This document shows, one piece after another, positions 1 to 8,201 of a stretch of 64,000 nt of DNA. Both the position numbers and the translations under genes were made by a program. Numbering within the stretch: position 1 is the first letter of the stretch; each line of letters opens with the position of its first letter. Source of the DNA: Lachnospira sp. (GTDB taxonomy: Bacteria > Bacillota > Clostridia > Lachnospirales > Lachnospiraceae); assembly GCA_017621205.1 (NCBI GenBank), contig JAGATQ010000037.1:124001-188000 (forward strand). The letters are read 5' to 3'. The notes below the pieces were generated by a model, which had not been told where the DNA came from, did no database searches, and was given only the letters and a program-made list of their open reading frames with translations.

Positions 1-1
1 A

Positions 2-145
2 ATGATTAAGGAAGCTGTTGAAGATGGGGCCAAAACATTGGAAGAGGTTCAGGAAAAGACAGGAGCCGGGACGGTATGTGGTGGCTGTTTAAGTGAGGTG
101 GAACGGCTTGTAGAGGAGTTTGTGGCAGAGGGAACCAATAATTAA
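2..145 (+). CDS. (2Fe-2S)-binding BFD-like protein, 5' end cut off
   Basis: Only the last 47 residues are in the window; the frame is open to the left edge. The visible part has helices around a Cys-Gly-Gly-Cys pair in TVCGGCLSEVERLV, which matches the second half of bacterioferritin-associated-ferredoxin (BFD) domains; the family's first Cys pair would lie upstream of the window. Such small proteins carry or hand over a [2Fe-2S] cluster. The ATG at position 2 is probably internal, because a protein starting there would lack half of the cluster ligands. A strong terminator follows directly. Confidence 0.75.
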   Translation: MIKEAVEDGAKTLEEVQEKTGAGTVCGGCLSEVERLVEEFVAEGTNN

Positions 146-174
146 AGAATGCCGCCTATTAGCAATTTTACTGG

Positions 175-204
175 CTTCGCAACGGATTGTTGCGGAGTTT
201 TTTT
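175..204 (+). terminator. Rho-independent terminator
   Basis: A 9-bp stem (175-183 with 189-197, one G-T pair) with a 5-base loop is followed by a run of seven T. It closes the BFD-like gene and separates it from the next transcription unit. Confidence 0.9.
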
Positions 205-213
205 ATTTCTTGC

Positions 214-242
214 GTGACAAATTAGAATGCGTTTTTTATAAT
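214..242 (+). promoter_or_regulatory. Promoter for the membrane-anchored XRE regulator
   Basis: GTGACA (214-219), a 17-bp spacer and TATAAT (237-242) form a near-consensus housekeeping promoter, about 60 bp before the start codon at 302. Confidence 0.7.
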
Positions 243-301
243 TTTATATACAAAGCTTGGACAGGTAATAAGTAATAAGGAGAAAACACGGAGGTAGAGC
301 A

Positions 302-1342
302 ATGGGCACAATATCAAGGAAGCTAAAACAGTATCGCCTTGCAGCAGACTTGACACAGGAACAGTTAGCTAATGAGCTTGGAGTGACAAGGCAGGCACTG
401 TCTAATTGGGAGCATGGCAAGACGGAGCCGGATTTGGAAATGCTAAAAAGGATTTGCAACATACTACAGGTCGATGTGAAGGAATTACTTTATGAAGAAA
501 CAGAGATAAGGGGTGAAGAAACAGGAAAATGGGAAAAAGAAGAAGAGGAAACAAAGAGCGGAGTGGAATCGGGAGACATTTGTGTAATTAGTGATATCGG
601 TGGAGGTGGAAGTACGGTGACGGTGGAGCCGCCGAAGAAAGAGAAGGATAGAAAGCAAGGTTCAGGTACAAAAAGGGTTATTTTGATTATTGTTGTTTGT
701 TGTGTTCTTTTGGGTAGCATTATTGTCTGCTGCTTGCCCATTATTATTTACTGCATAAGAGGTTCCCAGCATATCTATTCAGAGCAGGGCAGCAACGAGT
801 TGTCAGAGCCTGATAATCCTTATGAGGTAGATGATTTCAATAAGGAGCTTACTGATACATGGACTAATGCAGGAAATTATACTTATAAGATAGGGATATC
901 CTTTGAGGATATCACAAATGAGGATGACAGGGGCTATAAGCATACTTACCGTTACAATGGAGATAGCTCACAGGAGTATTCCTCAAATGTGGTGGTTAGC
1001 TACGAAAACTATTATCCCGAGCAGGATGATTATATGAGCGAGGAGGCGTTTTTAAACTATCTTAAGGGGGCAGGGTATTTTTTCCCCTATGGATACAATT
1101 GGGAAGAGAATATGGATAACAGGGCAAATATGGGTGAGGGAGAGCATTGTTATTCCTTTATCTGCACCGATGAGGAGTGGGAGAAAAATGGAGCAATCCG
1201 AACTACACATATTATCCGTATGGAGGGAAAGAAGGAATTGCTGCTTGTTATGGAAACCTATTATGAATCCGATAATATAACAGATTGGAAAGATGAAGTA
1301 CAACAGGTTATAGATTCTGTAAAATATATGGAAGAAGATTAG
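302..1342 (+). CDS. XRE-family regulator with one membrane segment and an extracytoplasmic domain
   Basis: Residues 1-60 are a Cro/CI-type helix-turn-helix (LTQEQLANELGVTRQALSNW). A charged, Glu-rich linker follows, then one strongly hydrophobic segment at about residues 126-152, then about 190 residues rich in Tyr, Asp and Asn that should lie outside the cell. The layout suggests a one-component sensor that detects an envelope signal and acts on DNA at the membrane; the outer domain is not one I recognise. The start has a good GGAGG site. The gene stands alone after its own promoter. Function beyond DNA-binding sensor is inference. Confidence 0.8.
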   Translation: MGTISRKLKQYRLAADLTQEQLANELGVTRQALSNWEHGKTEPDLEMLKRICNILQVDVKELLYEETEIRGEETGKWEKEEEETKSGVESGDICVISDIGGGGSTVTVEPPKKEKDRKQGSGTKRVILIIVVCCVLLGSIIVCCLPIIIYCIRGSQHIYSEQGSNELSEPDNPYEVDDFNKELTDTWTNAGNYTYKIGISFEDITNEDDRGYKHTYRYNGDSSQEYSSNVVVSYENYYPEQDDYMSEEAFLNYLKGAGYFFPYGYNWEENMDNRANMGEGEHCYSFICTDEEWEKNGAIRTTHIIRMEGKKELLLVMETYYESDNITDWKDEVQQVIDSVKYMEED

Positions 1343-1372
1343 GTTTGCACATAATGGAGGTAACAAAAGCGT

Positions 1373-1852
1373 ATGCCGGTACATAACATAAAACCAGTTT
1401 ATGATGAGAATTCAAAAATTCTGATTCTTGGTTCCTTCCCTTCTGTTAAATCAAGGGAACAGCAATTTTTTTACGGACACAAACAGAATCGTTTCTGGAA
1501 GGTTCTGGCAGCAGTGATGGAGGATGCCCTGCCGGAGACGATTGAGGAGAAGAAGGCATTTTTGCTTCGGCACCATATTGCCGTTTGGGATGTGATAGAG
1601 AGCTGTACCATTACGGGTTCGTCGGATTCCAGTATTCGGGATGTGGTGGTAAATGATTTATCCTGCATTTTACAATCTGCGGATATCTCCCATATCTATG
1701 CCAATGGGGGTAAGTCCTATGAGCTATACCTAAAATACACATATCCCGTAACGAAGAGAGAAATCATTAAGCTTCCCTCCACCTCCCCTGCCAATGCAGG
1801 GTATTCCTTAGAACGGCTGGTGCAGGAATGGCGGAATAATATTATCCACTAA
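1373..1852 (+). CDS. DNA-deoxyinosine glycosylase of the uracil-DNA glycosylase superfamily
   Basis: The 159-residue protein has the UDG-superfamily fold signature of the hypoxanthine-DNA glycosylase branch: GSFPSVKS near the N-terminus, then FYGHKQNRFW and VWDVIESC, and a C-terminal LPSTSPANAG that fits the DNA-minor-groove loop. Such enzymes remove deaminated bases (hypoxanthine, sometimes uracil) and start base-excision repair. Length fits the family. It starts 30 bp after the XRE gene with a GGAGG site about 12 bases before the ATG, so it may be cotranscribed with it. Exact base specificity cannot be read from the sequence. Confidence 0.85.
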   Translation: MPVHNIKPVYDENSKILILGSFPSVKSREQQFFYGHKQNRFWKVLAAVMEDALPETIEEKKAFLLRHHIAVWDVIESCTITGSSDSSIRDVVVNDLSCILQSADISHIYANGGKSYELYLKYTYPVTKREIIKLPSTSPANAGYSLERLVQEWRNNIIH

Positions 1853-1913
1853 AATAAGCCCTACCAGAAATTGGCTTGTACTTAAAAAAAACAATAAGAA
1901 GACAAAACATGAA

Positions 1914-1942
1914 TTGTAATCTTGTCTGAATAGAGGTATAAT
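1914..1942 (+). promoter_or_regulatory. Promoter of the transketolase operon
   Basis: TTGTAA (1914-1919), a 17-bp spacer and TATAAT (1937-1942), about 55 bp before the transketolase start. Confidence 0.7.
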
Positions 1943-1996
1943 ACATTCTGGAATAGTATCTTGGCAGGCAATCGAAGAAAGGAGCGATAATTTACA

Positions 1997-2833
1997 ATGG
2001 ATATATTGGATATGCAGAAGAAAGCACTAGAGGTCAGAAAGGGAATTATTACTGGTGTACATAGTGCAAAATCTGGACATCCGGGTGGTTCTTTATCCGC
2101 AGCGGATATATATACTTATCTCTATTTTGAGGAGATGAATGTAGATGCGAAGAATCCGGAGGATGAGAACAGGGACCGGTTTGTATTATCAAAGGGACAT
2201 ACTGCACCGGGGCTTTATGCTGCCTTGGCATTAAAGGGATTTTTCCCAATGGAGGATATGAAGACACTGCGTCATGTTGGTTCTTATTTGCAGGGGCATC
2301 CGGATAAGAAAGGAACACCGGGTGTGGATATGTCTTCCGGGTCATTAGGACAGGGTATCTCTGTAGCAGTTGGTATGGCACTTTCAGGGAAGCTTTCTGA
2401 TAAGGATTACCGTGTGTATACGCTGCTTGGTGACGGAGAGATTCAGGAAGGTCAGGTCTGGGAGGCTGCAATGTTTGCCGGTCATAGAAAGCTTGATAAT
2501 CTGGTGGTGATTGTGGATAACAATAATTTGCAGATAGATGGTACGGTGGAGGAGGTTTGTTCCCCCTATCCGATTGCAGATAAATTTAAGGCGTTTCAGT
2601 TTCATACCATTGAGATAGATGGTAATGATTTTGAAGAGATAGATAAGGCATTCAAGGAGGCAAGAGCGACCAAGGGAATGCCGACTGCCATTATTGCAAG
2701 GACCGTGAAAGGTAAGGGCGTTTCCTTCATGGAGAACCAGGCCTCATGGCATGGTGCAGCACCAAACGACGAGCAGTTTGAAATTGCGATGAAAGACTTA
2801 GAGAAAGCGGGTGAAGCATTATGTCAGAAGTAA
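1997..2833 (+). CDS. Transketolase, N-terminal (thiamine diphosphate-binding) subunit
   Basis: The 278-residue protein corresponds to the first domain of transketolase. It shows the early KSGHPGGSLSAADI motif, the thiamine diphosphate motif starting at GDGEIQEGQVWEA and ending NNNLQ, and a C-terminal KGKGVSFMEN. With its partner it would move two-carbon ketol units between sugar phosphates in the non-oxidative pentose phosphate pathway. Many Firmicutes and archaea split the enzyme in this way. The end overlaps the start of the second subunit by 13 bp, which implies translational coupling and equal amounts of the two chains. Confidence 0.95.
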   Translation: MDILDMQKKALEVRKGIITGVHSAKSGHPGGSLSAADIYTYLYFEEMNVDAKNPEDENRDRFVLSKGHTAPGLYAALALKGFFPMEDMKTLRHVGSYLQGHPDKKGTPGVDMSSGSLGQGISVAVGMALSGKLSDKDYRVYTLLGDGEIQEGQVWEAAMFAGHRKLDNLVVIVDNNNLQIDGTVEEVCSPYPIADKFKAFQFHTIEIDGNDFEEIDKAFKEARATKGMPTAIIARTVKGKGVSFMENQASWHGAAPNDEQFEIAMKDLEKAGEALCQK

Positions 2834-3759
2834 AGAAAATTGCAACAAGAGAGAGCTATGGTAATGCGTTAGTAGAGCTTGGTAAAGCACATAACGAGGT
2901 TGTAGTATTAGATGCGGATTTAGCGGCAGCAACCAAAACCGGAATTTTTAAGAAGGCATTTCCAGACAGGCATATTGATTGTGGTATTGCAGAGTGTAAT
3001 ATGATGGGTATCGCAGCGGGGCTTTCTTTAACCGGGAAGGTGCCATTTGCTTCTACCTTTGCAATGTTTGCAGCAGGACGTGCCTTCGAGCAGGTGCGTA
3101 ACACCATTGGTTATCCAAAGCTGAATGTCAAGATAGGTGCAACCCATGCGGGCATTTCTGTCGGTGAGGATGGTGCAACCCACCAGTGTAATGAGGATAT
3201 TGCTTTGATGCGTACGATTCCCAATATGGTCGTTATAAATCCTTCTGATGATGTGGAAGCAAGGGCGGCAGTGCAGGCAGCATATGAGCATAAAGGACCG
3301 GTTTACATGCGGTTTGGACGTTTAGCAGCACCAGTAATTAATGATTCTTCTGATTATCAGTTTGAGCTTGGGAAAGGGGTTACCTTAAGAGAGGGAAAGG
3401 ATATTACTTTGATTGCTACCGGGTTAGAGGTGTCCTTTGCTTTAGAAGCGGCTGAGCTACTTAAAAAGGACGGGATTGATGCCAGAGTAATCAATATTCA
3501 TACGATAAAGCCGATAGATGAGGATATTATTATCAAAGCAACAATGGAGACGAAAAAACTCTTTACGATTGAGGAGCATTCTATTATCGGAGGGCTTGGC
3601 TCTGCCGTTTGTGATGTGGTATGTGAGAAGGCACCGGCATCCGTTTATAAGATTGGTGTGCGGGATTGCTTTGGAGAATCAGGACCGGCACTGGAGTTGC
3701 TTCACAAATATGAGCTGGATGCAGAAGGAATTTATAAACAGGTAAAGGAAAATATATAA
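2821..3759 (+). CDS. Transketolase, C-terminal subunit
   Basis: The 312-residue protein contains the pyrimidine-binding domain (DADLAAATKTGIF, CGIAECNMMGIAAGL, PFASTFAMFAAGRAFEQVRN) and the C-terminal transketolase domain. It completes the enzyme encoded just upstream; the active site lies between the two chains. The ATG sits inside the last codons of the first subunit. A symmetrical terminator follows 25 bp after the stop. Confidence 0.95.
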   Translation: MSEVKKIATRESYGNALVELGKAHNEVVVLDADLAAATKTGIFKKAFPDRHIDCGIAECNMMGIAAGLSLTGKVPFASTFAMFAAGRAFEQVRNTIGYPKLNVKIGATHAGISVGEDGATHQCNEDIALMRTIPNMVVINPSDDVEARAAVQAAYEHKGPVYMRFGRLAAPVINDSSDYQFELGKGVTLREGKDITLIATGLEVSFALEAAELLKKDGIDARVINIHTIKPIDEDIIIKATMETKKLFTIEEHSIIGGLGSAVCDVVCEKAPASVYKIGVRDCFGESGPALELLHKYELDAEGIYKQVKENI

Positions 3760-3783
3760 GAATAGTGCTAGATAATGAGACAA

Positions 3784-3814
3784 AAAAGTGGAGTGATTGA
3801 TTTACTCCACTTTT
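3784..3814. terminator. Bidirectional terminator between convergent genes
   Basis: An 11-bp perfect stem (AAAAGTGGAGT with its complement) around a 9-base loop, with an A-run on one side and a T-run on the other. It can stop both the transketolase operon and the convergent XRE gene. Confidence 0.85.
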
Positions 3815-3857
3815 ACACTAAATATATTTATACAATAAAAAATAGGAATAAGACTTG

Positions 3858-4181
3858 TTACTTTAAATGAGGCAGAATGGCACTGATAATATCTGCTAAA
3901 GCATCTCGTTTGGAGTAAGGGACGCTTTCCACAAGTAACTCAAGATGATCAGGGTAAGAGGATTCGGCTGGGGTAGATGTACCATATAAAACATAATCTA
4001 CAGAAGTATCCAAGTTTACCACGATGTCATTTAATGTATAAATACTCATTGTTTTCATACCTCTTTCTATCTCATAGATATAGTGAGGTGTAACATTTGC
4101 AAGCTCTGCTAATTTTTCCTGTGTCAGATTGCATTGCTTGCGTAATCGTTTAATTCTGAGTCCTACCTGTATTAAGTCCAT
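3858..4181 (-). CDS. Small XRE-family transcriptional regulator
   Basis: The protein (107 residues from the chosen start) has a Cro/CI helix-turn-helix at about residues 8-62 (LTQEKLAELANVTPHYIYEIERG) and a short C-terminal tail. The frame is open further upstream, but a GGAGG sequence eight bases before the ATG at 4181 supports this start. It is divergent from the small gene at 4348, whose promoter it could control. Targets are unknown. Confidence 0.85.
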   Translation of the reverse strand: MDLIQVGLRIKRLRKQCNLTQEKLAELANVTPHYIYEIERGMKTMSIYTLNDIVVNLDTSVDYVLYGTSTPAESSYPDHLELLVESVPYSKRDALADIISAILPHLK

Positions 4182-4287
4182 TCTTTCATCCTCCATGTCA
4201 TATATAAAATTTATAGCTAACAGATAGGAATAAAAACTATCAATTGGCAATAATTTGCATAAAAGTATTGCCTTTAGGGACAAAATG

Positions 4288-4317
4288 TTGCATAGTATTA
4301 AGTGTAAACAATACAAT
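4288..4317 (+). promoter_or_regulatory. Probable promoter of the small gene at 4348
   Basis: TTGCAT (4288-4293), an 18-bp spacer and TACAAT (4312-4317) in the region between divergent genes. The -10 match is imperfect, so this is a moderate call. Confidence 0.5.
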
Positions 4318-4347
4318 ATATTTTATTCATAGAAAGGAAAGTGCAAA

Positions 4348-4677
4348 ATGAAGATGGAAATAAGTACAGAAGAACATAAAGCAAATGCAACCGAACATAA
4401 AGTAAATACAACAGGGGAGAACATCGCTGCGAAAGAAAGTATAGCTAGTAAATTAGAAAAACTCCGGGAATATATTAAGGAAATGCATTATAGATTCCAA
4501 TGTTATTACAAAATAGAACTCATGGCTTGGAAATATGGTTATACACCCAAAAGAAAGAATTTGCGTTTCTATTTGACCCATACTGAGGAGGAGCGTAAGA
4601 TAACTAGGGTGCAAAGTCATGCTGAGGCACGTCATCGGCTTGATTGTATGGATTGGCATCTTACAAGAGATGAGTAG
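4348..4677 (+). CDS. Hypothetical charged helical protein, possibly truncated by a TAG
   Basis: The 109-residue product is rich in Glu, Lys and His, with a predicted helix around residues 30-60 and no membrane segment or known domain. A GAAAGGAAAG sequence precedes the ATG. The frame stays open for 22 further sense codons after the TAG at 4675-4677, up to a TAA at 4744, and those codons give an acidic helical peptide (IELLEEERINREVACLN), as if the original protein were longer. Divergent from the XRE gene at 4181. Function unknown. Confidence 0.55.
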   Translation: MKMEISTEEHKANATEHKVNTTGENIAAKESIASKLEKLREYIKEMHYRFQCYYKIELMAWKYGYTPKRKNLRFYLTHTEEERKITRVQSHAEARHRLDCMDWHLTRDE

Positions 4678-4722
4678 ATAGAATTGCTGGAAGAGGAGCG
4701 TATCAATAGAGAGGTTGCCTGT

Positions 4723-5055
4723 TTAAACGATGTTGATTTCCAATAAATCATCAAAGGATATTTTGGTATTGACAATTTGAAGAATACGTGAGGCTTTATT
4801 AAGGCGGGCAACCCGGCCGGAAAGCTTCACATACTCCTCGTTGTGATAATACACAACGCTTATCATGCTGCCGACATGTAGATGTGCCATCTGTCGGTCT
4901 AATTCTTCTGCCTTATCTTCGGTCAGTTCTATTTTTTCCACTGTAATACGCTCTTTTTGTGCCAAAGCAGCGTGAAGTCCCTTAAGGGCAGAAAATGGCA
5001 TAAATTGTTTTGCCCGGTCGCTGATTGGCATGTGTACTCTAGGCTTATTCCCCAC
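4723..5055 (-). CDS. YolD-like protein, partner of the Y-family polymerase
   Basis: From the GTG at 5055 the product is 110 residues and contains the YolD-like family core: RAKQFMPFSALKGL near the N-terminus, then charged helices and a small beta region with VGSMISVVYY. YolD-like proteins accompany UmuC/UvrX polymerases in Firmicutes chromosomes and prophages. The GTG start is chosen because a GGAGG lies eight bases upstream, inside the last codons of the polymerase gene; the genes overlap by 11 bp and are probably translated together. The molecular role of YolD-like proteins is not settled. Confidence 0.8.
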   Translation of the reverse strand: MGNKPRVHMPISDRAKQFMPFSALKGLHAALAQKERITVEKIELTEDKAEELDRQMAHLHVGSMISVVYYHNEEYVKLSGRVARLNKASRILQIVNTKISFDDLLEINIV

Positions 5056-6310
5056 TTTTATGACCTCCAATCTGGTGATTACGGATTCGGGTGGTGGCGG
5101 CATCCTGAAGGTTCATGCCCTTTAGGATGGCGTCTTTCCCGAACTTCTTTTTGATAGCAAGCATGGTCTCTTGCATTTTTCTGTTCTTCTCCAATTCCTC
5201 TGCATCAGAGAAGAAGCTGTACTGATGGTATTCCTCTGGTATTACCCGGTTGACCGTCAGATTAATTCTGCGGATTGGACAATCCGGTTCGACGATTTCC
5301 TCATAAAGCTTTGTTACTGCTGGAATTAGCAGGCGGTCGGCACTGGTATCCTCAGAAAGAGAGGTGGTGCCGTTGGCAGCCTTTTTATGAAGTGCATGGG
5401 AGTAACCTACATGCAATGTTACGGAACGGGTCGTAAGCTTTTGTTCTACCAGATCAAGACAGAGTAAATCCATCATTTCTTTTACGATTAATTTTCCCTC
5501 TTCAAATTCGTAATCCCGCATCAGAACCTGACCACTAGTCAGACTGCTGCTTTGGGGTTTATATGCCTTAATGTCAGCAATGGTAGTTGGTTCTCTGCCC
5601 CAGGCATGGTCAATTAATAGTTCTGCATCAATCCCAAAAAGATTGTATAAGAAATCCTCATCCGTTTCTGCGATATCCCTCATTGTATAGATTCCATAGG
5701 TAGCCAGACGGTTAGCGGTTCCCTTGCCAATCCGCCAGAAGTCCGTTAAGGGCTTGTGGTTCCAAAGGGTAGCCCGATAGGTTTCTTCATCAAGCACACC
5801 TATAAAATCCTCGGCATGCTTTGCCGTGATATCCAGTGCAATTTTTGTCAGATACAGATTGGTTCCGATACCACAGGTAGCACGGATTCCTAATTCTGTT
5901 AAAATATGGGTCATAATTGTCTGCCCTAGTTGTTTTGCACTCATATTGTAGAGTGTGAGATATTCTGTTATATCAAGAAAGCATTCGTCAATGGAATAAA
6001 CATGAATATCCTCCTTGGCAACATATTGCAGATAAATACTATAGATATGAGCAGAATAATCAATATAAAGCTGCATTCTGGGGGATGCAATCTGATACTC
6101 TACCTCGTCTGGTATATCAAAGAGGCGGCATCGGTTTTTTATACCGAGTGCTTTCATGGATGGGGTAATGGCGAGACATATCGTATTGCCCTGCCGCTCC
6201 GGGTCTGCCACTACCAGATTGGTAGTCATAGGGTCGAGCCCCCGCTCCACACATTCTACAGAGGCATAGAAGGATTTTAAATCAATGCATAAATAGGTCT
6301 TTGTCTCCAT
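5045..6310 (-). CDS. Y-family translesion DNA polymerase (UmuC/DinB-like)
   Basis: The 421-residue protein has the Y-family palm motifs: CIDLKSFYASVE with the first catalytic Asp, and SIDECFLD with the second Asp-Glu pair. A helix-hairpin-helix thumb (WRIGKGTANRLATYGIYTM) and a C-terminal little-finger region follow. These polymerases copy damaged DNA at low fidelity. The gene forms a two-gene unit with the YolD-like protein, as in Bacillus uvrX-yolD. A palindromic repeat sits 20 bp upstream, in the expected promoter region, and may affect expression. I see no clear LexA box. Confidence 0.92.
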   Translation of the reverse strand: METKTYLCIDLKSFYASVECVERGLDPMTTNLVVADPERQGNTICLAITPSMKALGIKNRCRLFDIPDEVEYQIASPRMQLYIDYSAHIYSIYLQYVAKEDIHVYSIDECFLDITEYLTLYNMSAKQLGQTIMTHILTELGIRATCGIGTNLYLTKIALDITAKHAEDFIGVLDEETYRATLWNHKPLTDFWRIGKGTANRLATYGIYTMRDIAETDEDFLYNLFGIDAELLIDHAWGREPTTIADIKAYKPQSSSLTSGQVLMRDYEFEEGKLIVKEMMDLLCLDLVEQKLTTRSVTLHVGYSHALHKKAANGTTSLSEDTSADRLLIPAVTKLYEEIVEPDCPIRRINLTVNRVIPEEYHQYSFFSDAEELEKNRKMQETMLAIKKKFGKDAILKGMNLQDAATTRIRNHQIGGHKSGE

Positions 6311-6329
6311 AAAATGTCTCCCTTCAGAT

Positions 6330-6505
6330 GTATGTTATACATAGGTAATTGTGAAACTATTAATTGCGGATACGATAGTCATGATACTATATAAATTCGT
6401 TTCGTTGTCTTTGCTTCGCAAAGTACAAAGGCACTCATTTATATAGTATCACGACTATCTTGTCTAACAACTACGAGTTTCGCAATTGCTTAGTATGTTA
6501 TACAT
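6330..6505. repeat. MITE-like palindromic repeat, family 1 copy 1, with 13-bp direct flanks
   Basis: The element (6343-6492) is a long imperfect palindrome whose two ends read AATTGTGAAAC and, on the other strand, AATTGCGAAAC. The inner arms (gatagtcatgatactatataaat and its complement) pair with each other. It is flanked on both sides by the same 13 bp, GTATGTTATACAT, at 6330-6342 and 6493-6505, a possible target-site duplication. A second copy is at 9582-9732 in opposite orientation. It lies in the promoter region of the Y-family polymerase. There is no coding capacity. Confidence 0.75.
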
Positions 6506-6627
6506 TTTACTCGATTTTATCATATTTTATACAAATTGGCTATGTGGGGAATGGGAATTGACGGGTAGGCAAAAAGTAGGTATACTTTTAATGGAGATTA
6601 TATATTTTCATATATAGGAGCACAGGA

Positions 6628-7365
6628 ATGGAACAAATTGCACGGGTTTTTACTGATTTTCCAACAAAATTTGGACTGCCAAGGCAAAGCGGTCTGGTAC
6701 CGGAGCTTAGGGGGAGGATTGTATTTGAGCCGGCATACCGGAATCCGGAGGCCCTGCGGGGACTTGATGGCTTTAGCCATCTGTGGCTGATTTGGGAGTT
6801 TTCACAGAGTAAGAAGCAGCGGGAGCAGCAACGGCTATTGGAGATACAGAGGGGAGGGCAGACGGAGACGAGGAAGGCTCCGCATTGGTCTGCTACGGTA
6901 AAACCGCCAAGGCTCGGTGGAAACCGGAAAATGGGTGTGTTTGCGACCCGCTCTCCTTTTCGCCCGAATCCCATTGGTTTATCCTGTGTAAAGCTAGAGC
7001 GGATTGATTTTACGGAACAGGACGCCCCAGTGCTTTATATCAGTGGAATTGATTTGATGGACGGGACTCCCATTTATGATATTAAACCATATCTGCCACA
7101 TACAGACTGCCACCCAGAGGCAACTGCAGGCTTTGCAGAAGATTATATAGGCTATGGTCTTAACGTACAATTTCCGGATGAATTGCTTTCCCGGCTTCCG
7201 CAGGAGAAGCGGGAGGCGGCTTGTGCGATGCTTGCGCAGGATCCGAGACCGTCCTATCAGGATGACGAAGACCGTTTGTATGGTGTTTTGTTTGACCGTT
7301 TTGATATAAGGTTCAGGGTGGCGGGTAGCGTGCTTACTGTGGTTGAGGTAGAGGAAGTGGATTAG
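6628..7365 (+). CDS. trmO: tRNA (adenine(37)-N6)-methyltransferase TrmO-like
   Basis: The 245-residue protein has the TrmO/YaeB beta-barrel signatures: IARVFTDFPTKFGLPRQSG at the start, LDGFSHLWLIWEF, and the diagnostic ATRSPFRPNPIGLS at about residue 110, followed by the C-terminal domain. TrmO uses S-adenosylmethionine to methylate N6 of threonylcarbamoyladenosine at position 37 of certain tRNAs. A TAGGAGC site precedes the ATG. It is 17 bp from the CooC-like gene, so the two look cotranscribed although no functional link is known. Confidence 0.9.
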   Translation: MEQIARVFTDFPTKFGLPRQSGLVPELRGRIVFEPAYRNPEALRGLDGFSHLWLIWEFSQSKKQREQQRLLEIQRGGQTETRKAPHWSATVKPPRLGGNRKMGVFATRSPFRPNPIGLSCVKLERIDFTEQDAPVLYISGIDLMDGTPIYDIKPYLPHTDCHPEATAGFAEDYIGYGLNVQFPDELLSRLPQEKREAACAMLAQDPRPSYQDDEDRLYGVLFDRFDIRFRVAGSVLTVVEVEEVD

Positions 7366-7382
7366 GTGAGGGAGGAAGAGAC

Positions 7383-8156
7383 ATGGAACAAGATAAAGTT
7401 AATTCTAATATTATAGCGGTGGCTGGGAAAGGTGGTGTTGGTAAGACTTCATTGGCAGCGGTTATGGTAAAGCTGTTGGTGGAGGCTCATCCTGATAAAC
7501 GGATTCTTGCCATTGATGCAGACCCTGCAGTGGGGTTGTCCACCGTGTTGAATGTGGATGTCCAGAAAACCATTGACGATATCCGCAGGGAAGTGGTGAA
7601 AACGGTAAAGGATGGGGATACCAAAACGGCATTGGAGCTGCTTTCCGAGGCACGTTATGAAATCTATGATGCCATCACAGAGCAGGATGGCTATGCGTTT
7701 ATTGCGATTGGAAGACCGGAGGCGGCGGGATGTTATTGCAAAATTAATGCGTATCTGAAGGAGGTTATTACCATGCTGTCTTCTCAATTTGACTATGTGG
7801 TCATTGACGGGGAAGCAGGTATCGAGCAGATTAACCGCCGTGTGATGGAGAAGGTTACGCATCTGGTGCTGGTGACGGATGCCAGCAAGAAGGGTTGTCA
7901 GGTCATTCAGACAATTAAGCGGGTAGCAGATGAGCTGGTGATGTATGAACAGCTTGGGGTTATTGCAAACCGTATTTCCTCAAAGGAGCTGGTACCATTG
8001 ATGGATGTAGGGGGATTGCCGATGCTTGCTGTCATTGAACCGGATGAGCTTCTGGCAATGTCGGATATGAAGGGAGAGAATGTTTTTTATCTTCCACAGG
8101 AGGCGAAAGTGGTTGCCGGAGCACAGGAGGCATTAAGAAAATTAGGGCTGTTGTAG
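7383..8156 (+). CDS. CooC-like P-loop ATPase (metallocentre maturation type)
   Basis: The 257-residue protein has the deviant Walker A of the MinD/NifH/CooC class (VAGKGGVGKTSLAAV), an IDADPAVGL switch segment, and FDYVVIDGEAGIEQINRR, which closely follows the CooC pattern. CooC proteins use ATP for maturation of metal centres, classically nickel insertion into CO dehydrogenase. No CO dehydrogenase gene is in the window; the next gene is a 2-hydroxyacyl-CoA dehydratase-like protein, so an accessory role for an iron-sulfur enzyme is an inference. Good GGGAGGAAG site before the ATG. Confidence 0.85.
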   Translation: MEQDKVNSNIIAVAGKGGVGKTSLAAVMVKLLVEAHPDKRILAIDADPAVGLSTVLNVDVQKTIDDIRREVVKTVKDGDTKTALELLSEARYEIYDAITEQDGYAFIAIGRPEAAGCYCKINAYLKEVITMLSSQFDYVVIDGEAGIEQINRRVMEKVTHLVLVTDASKKGCQVIQTIKRVADELVMYEQLGVIANRISSKELVPLMDVGGLPMLAVIEPDELLAMSDMKGENVFYLPQEAKVVAGAQEALRKLGLL

Positions 8157-8201
8157 TGGTGAATAACTTACAAAATAAAGAAAGGAAAAAATTGGTGAAA
8201 T

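Noticed and set aside
175-204. The first hairpin as a riboswitch for the XRE gene
   Set aside because: It is a simple 9-bp stem with a T-run, before the promoter of that gene.
3784-3814. Symmetrical hairpin as an XRE operator
   Set aside because: A- and T-runs on both sides and its position between convergent stops fit a bidirectional terminator better.
5930-6280. Plus-strand open frame inside the Y-family polymerase gene
   Set aside because: It is antisense to conserved polymerase motifs and has no ribosome site.
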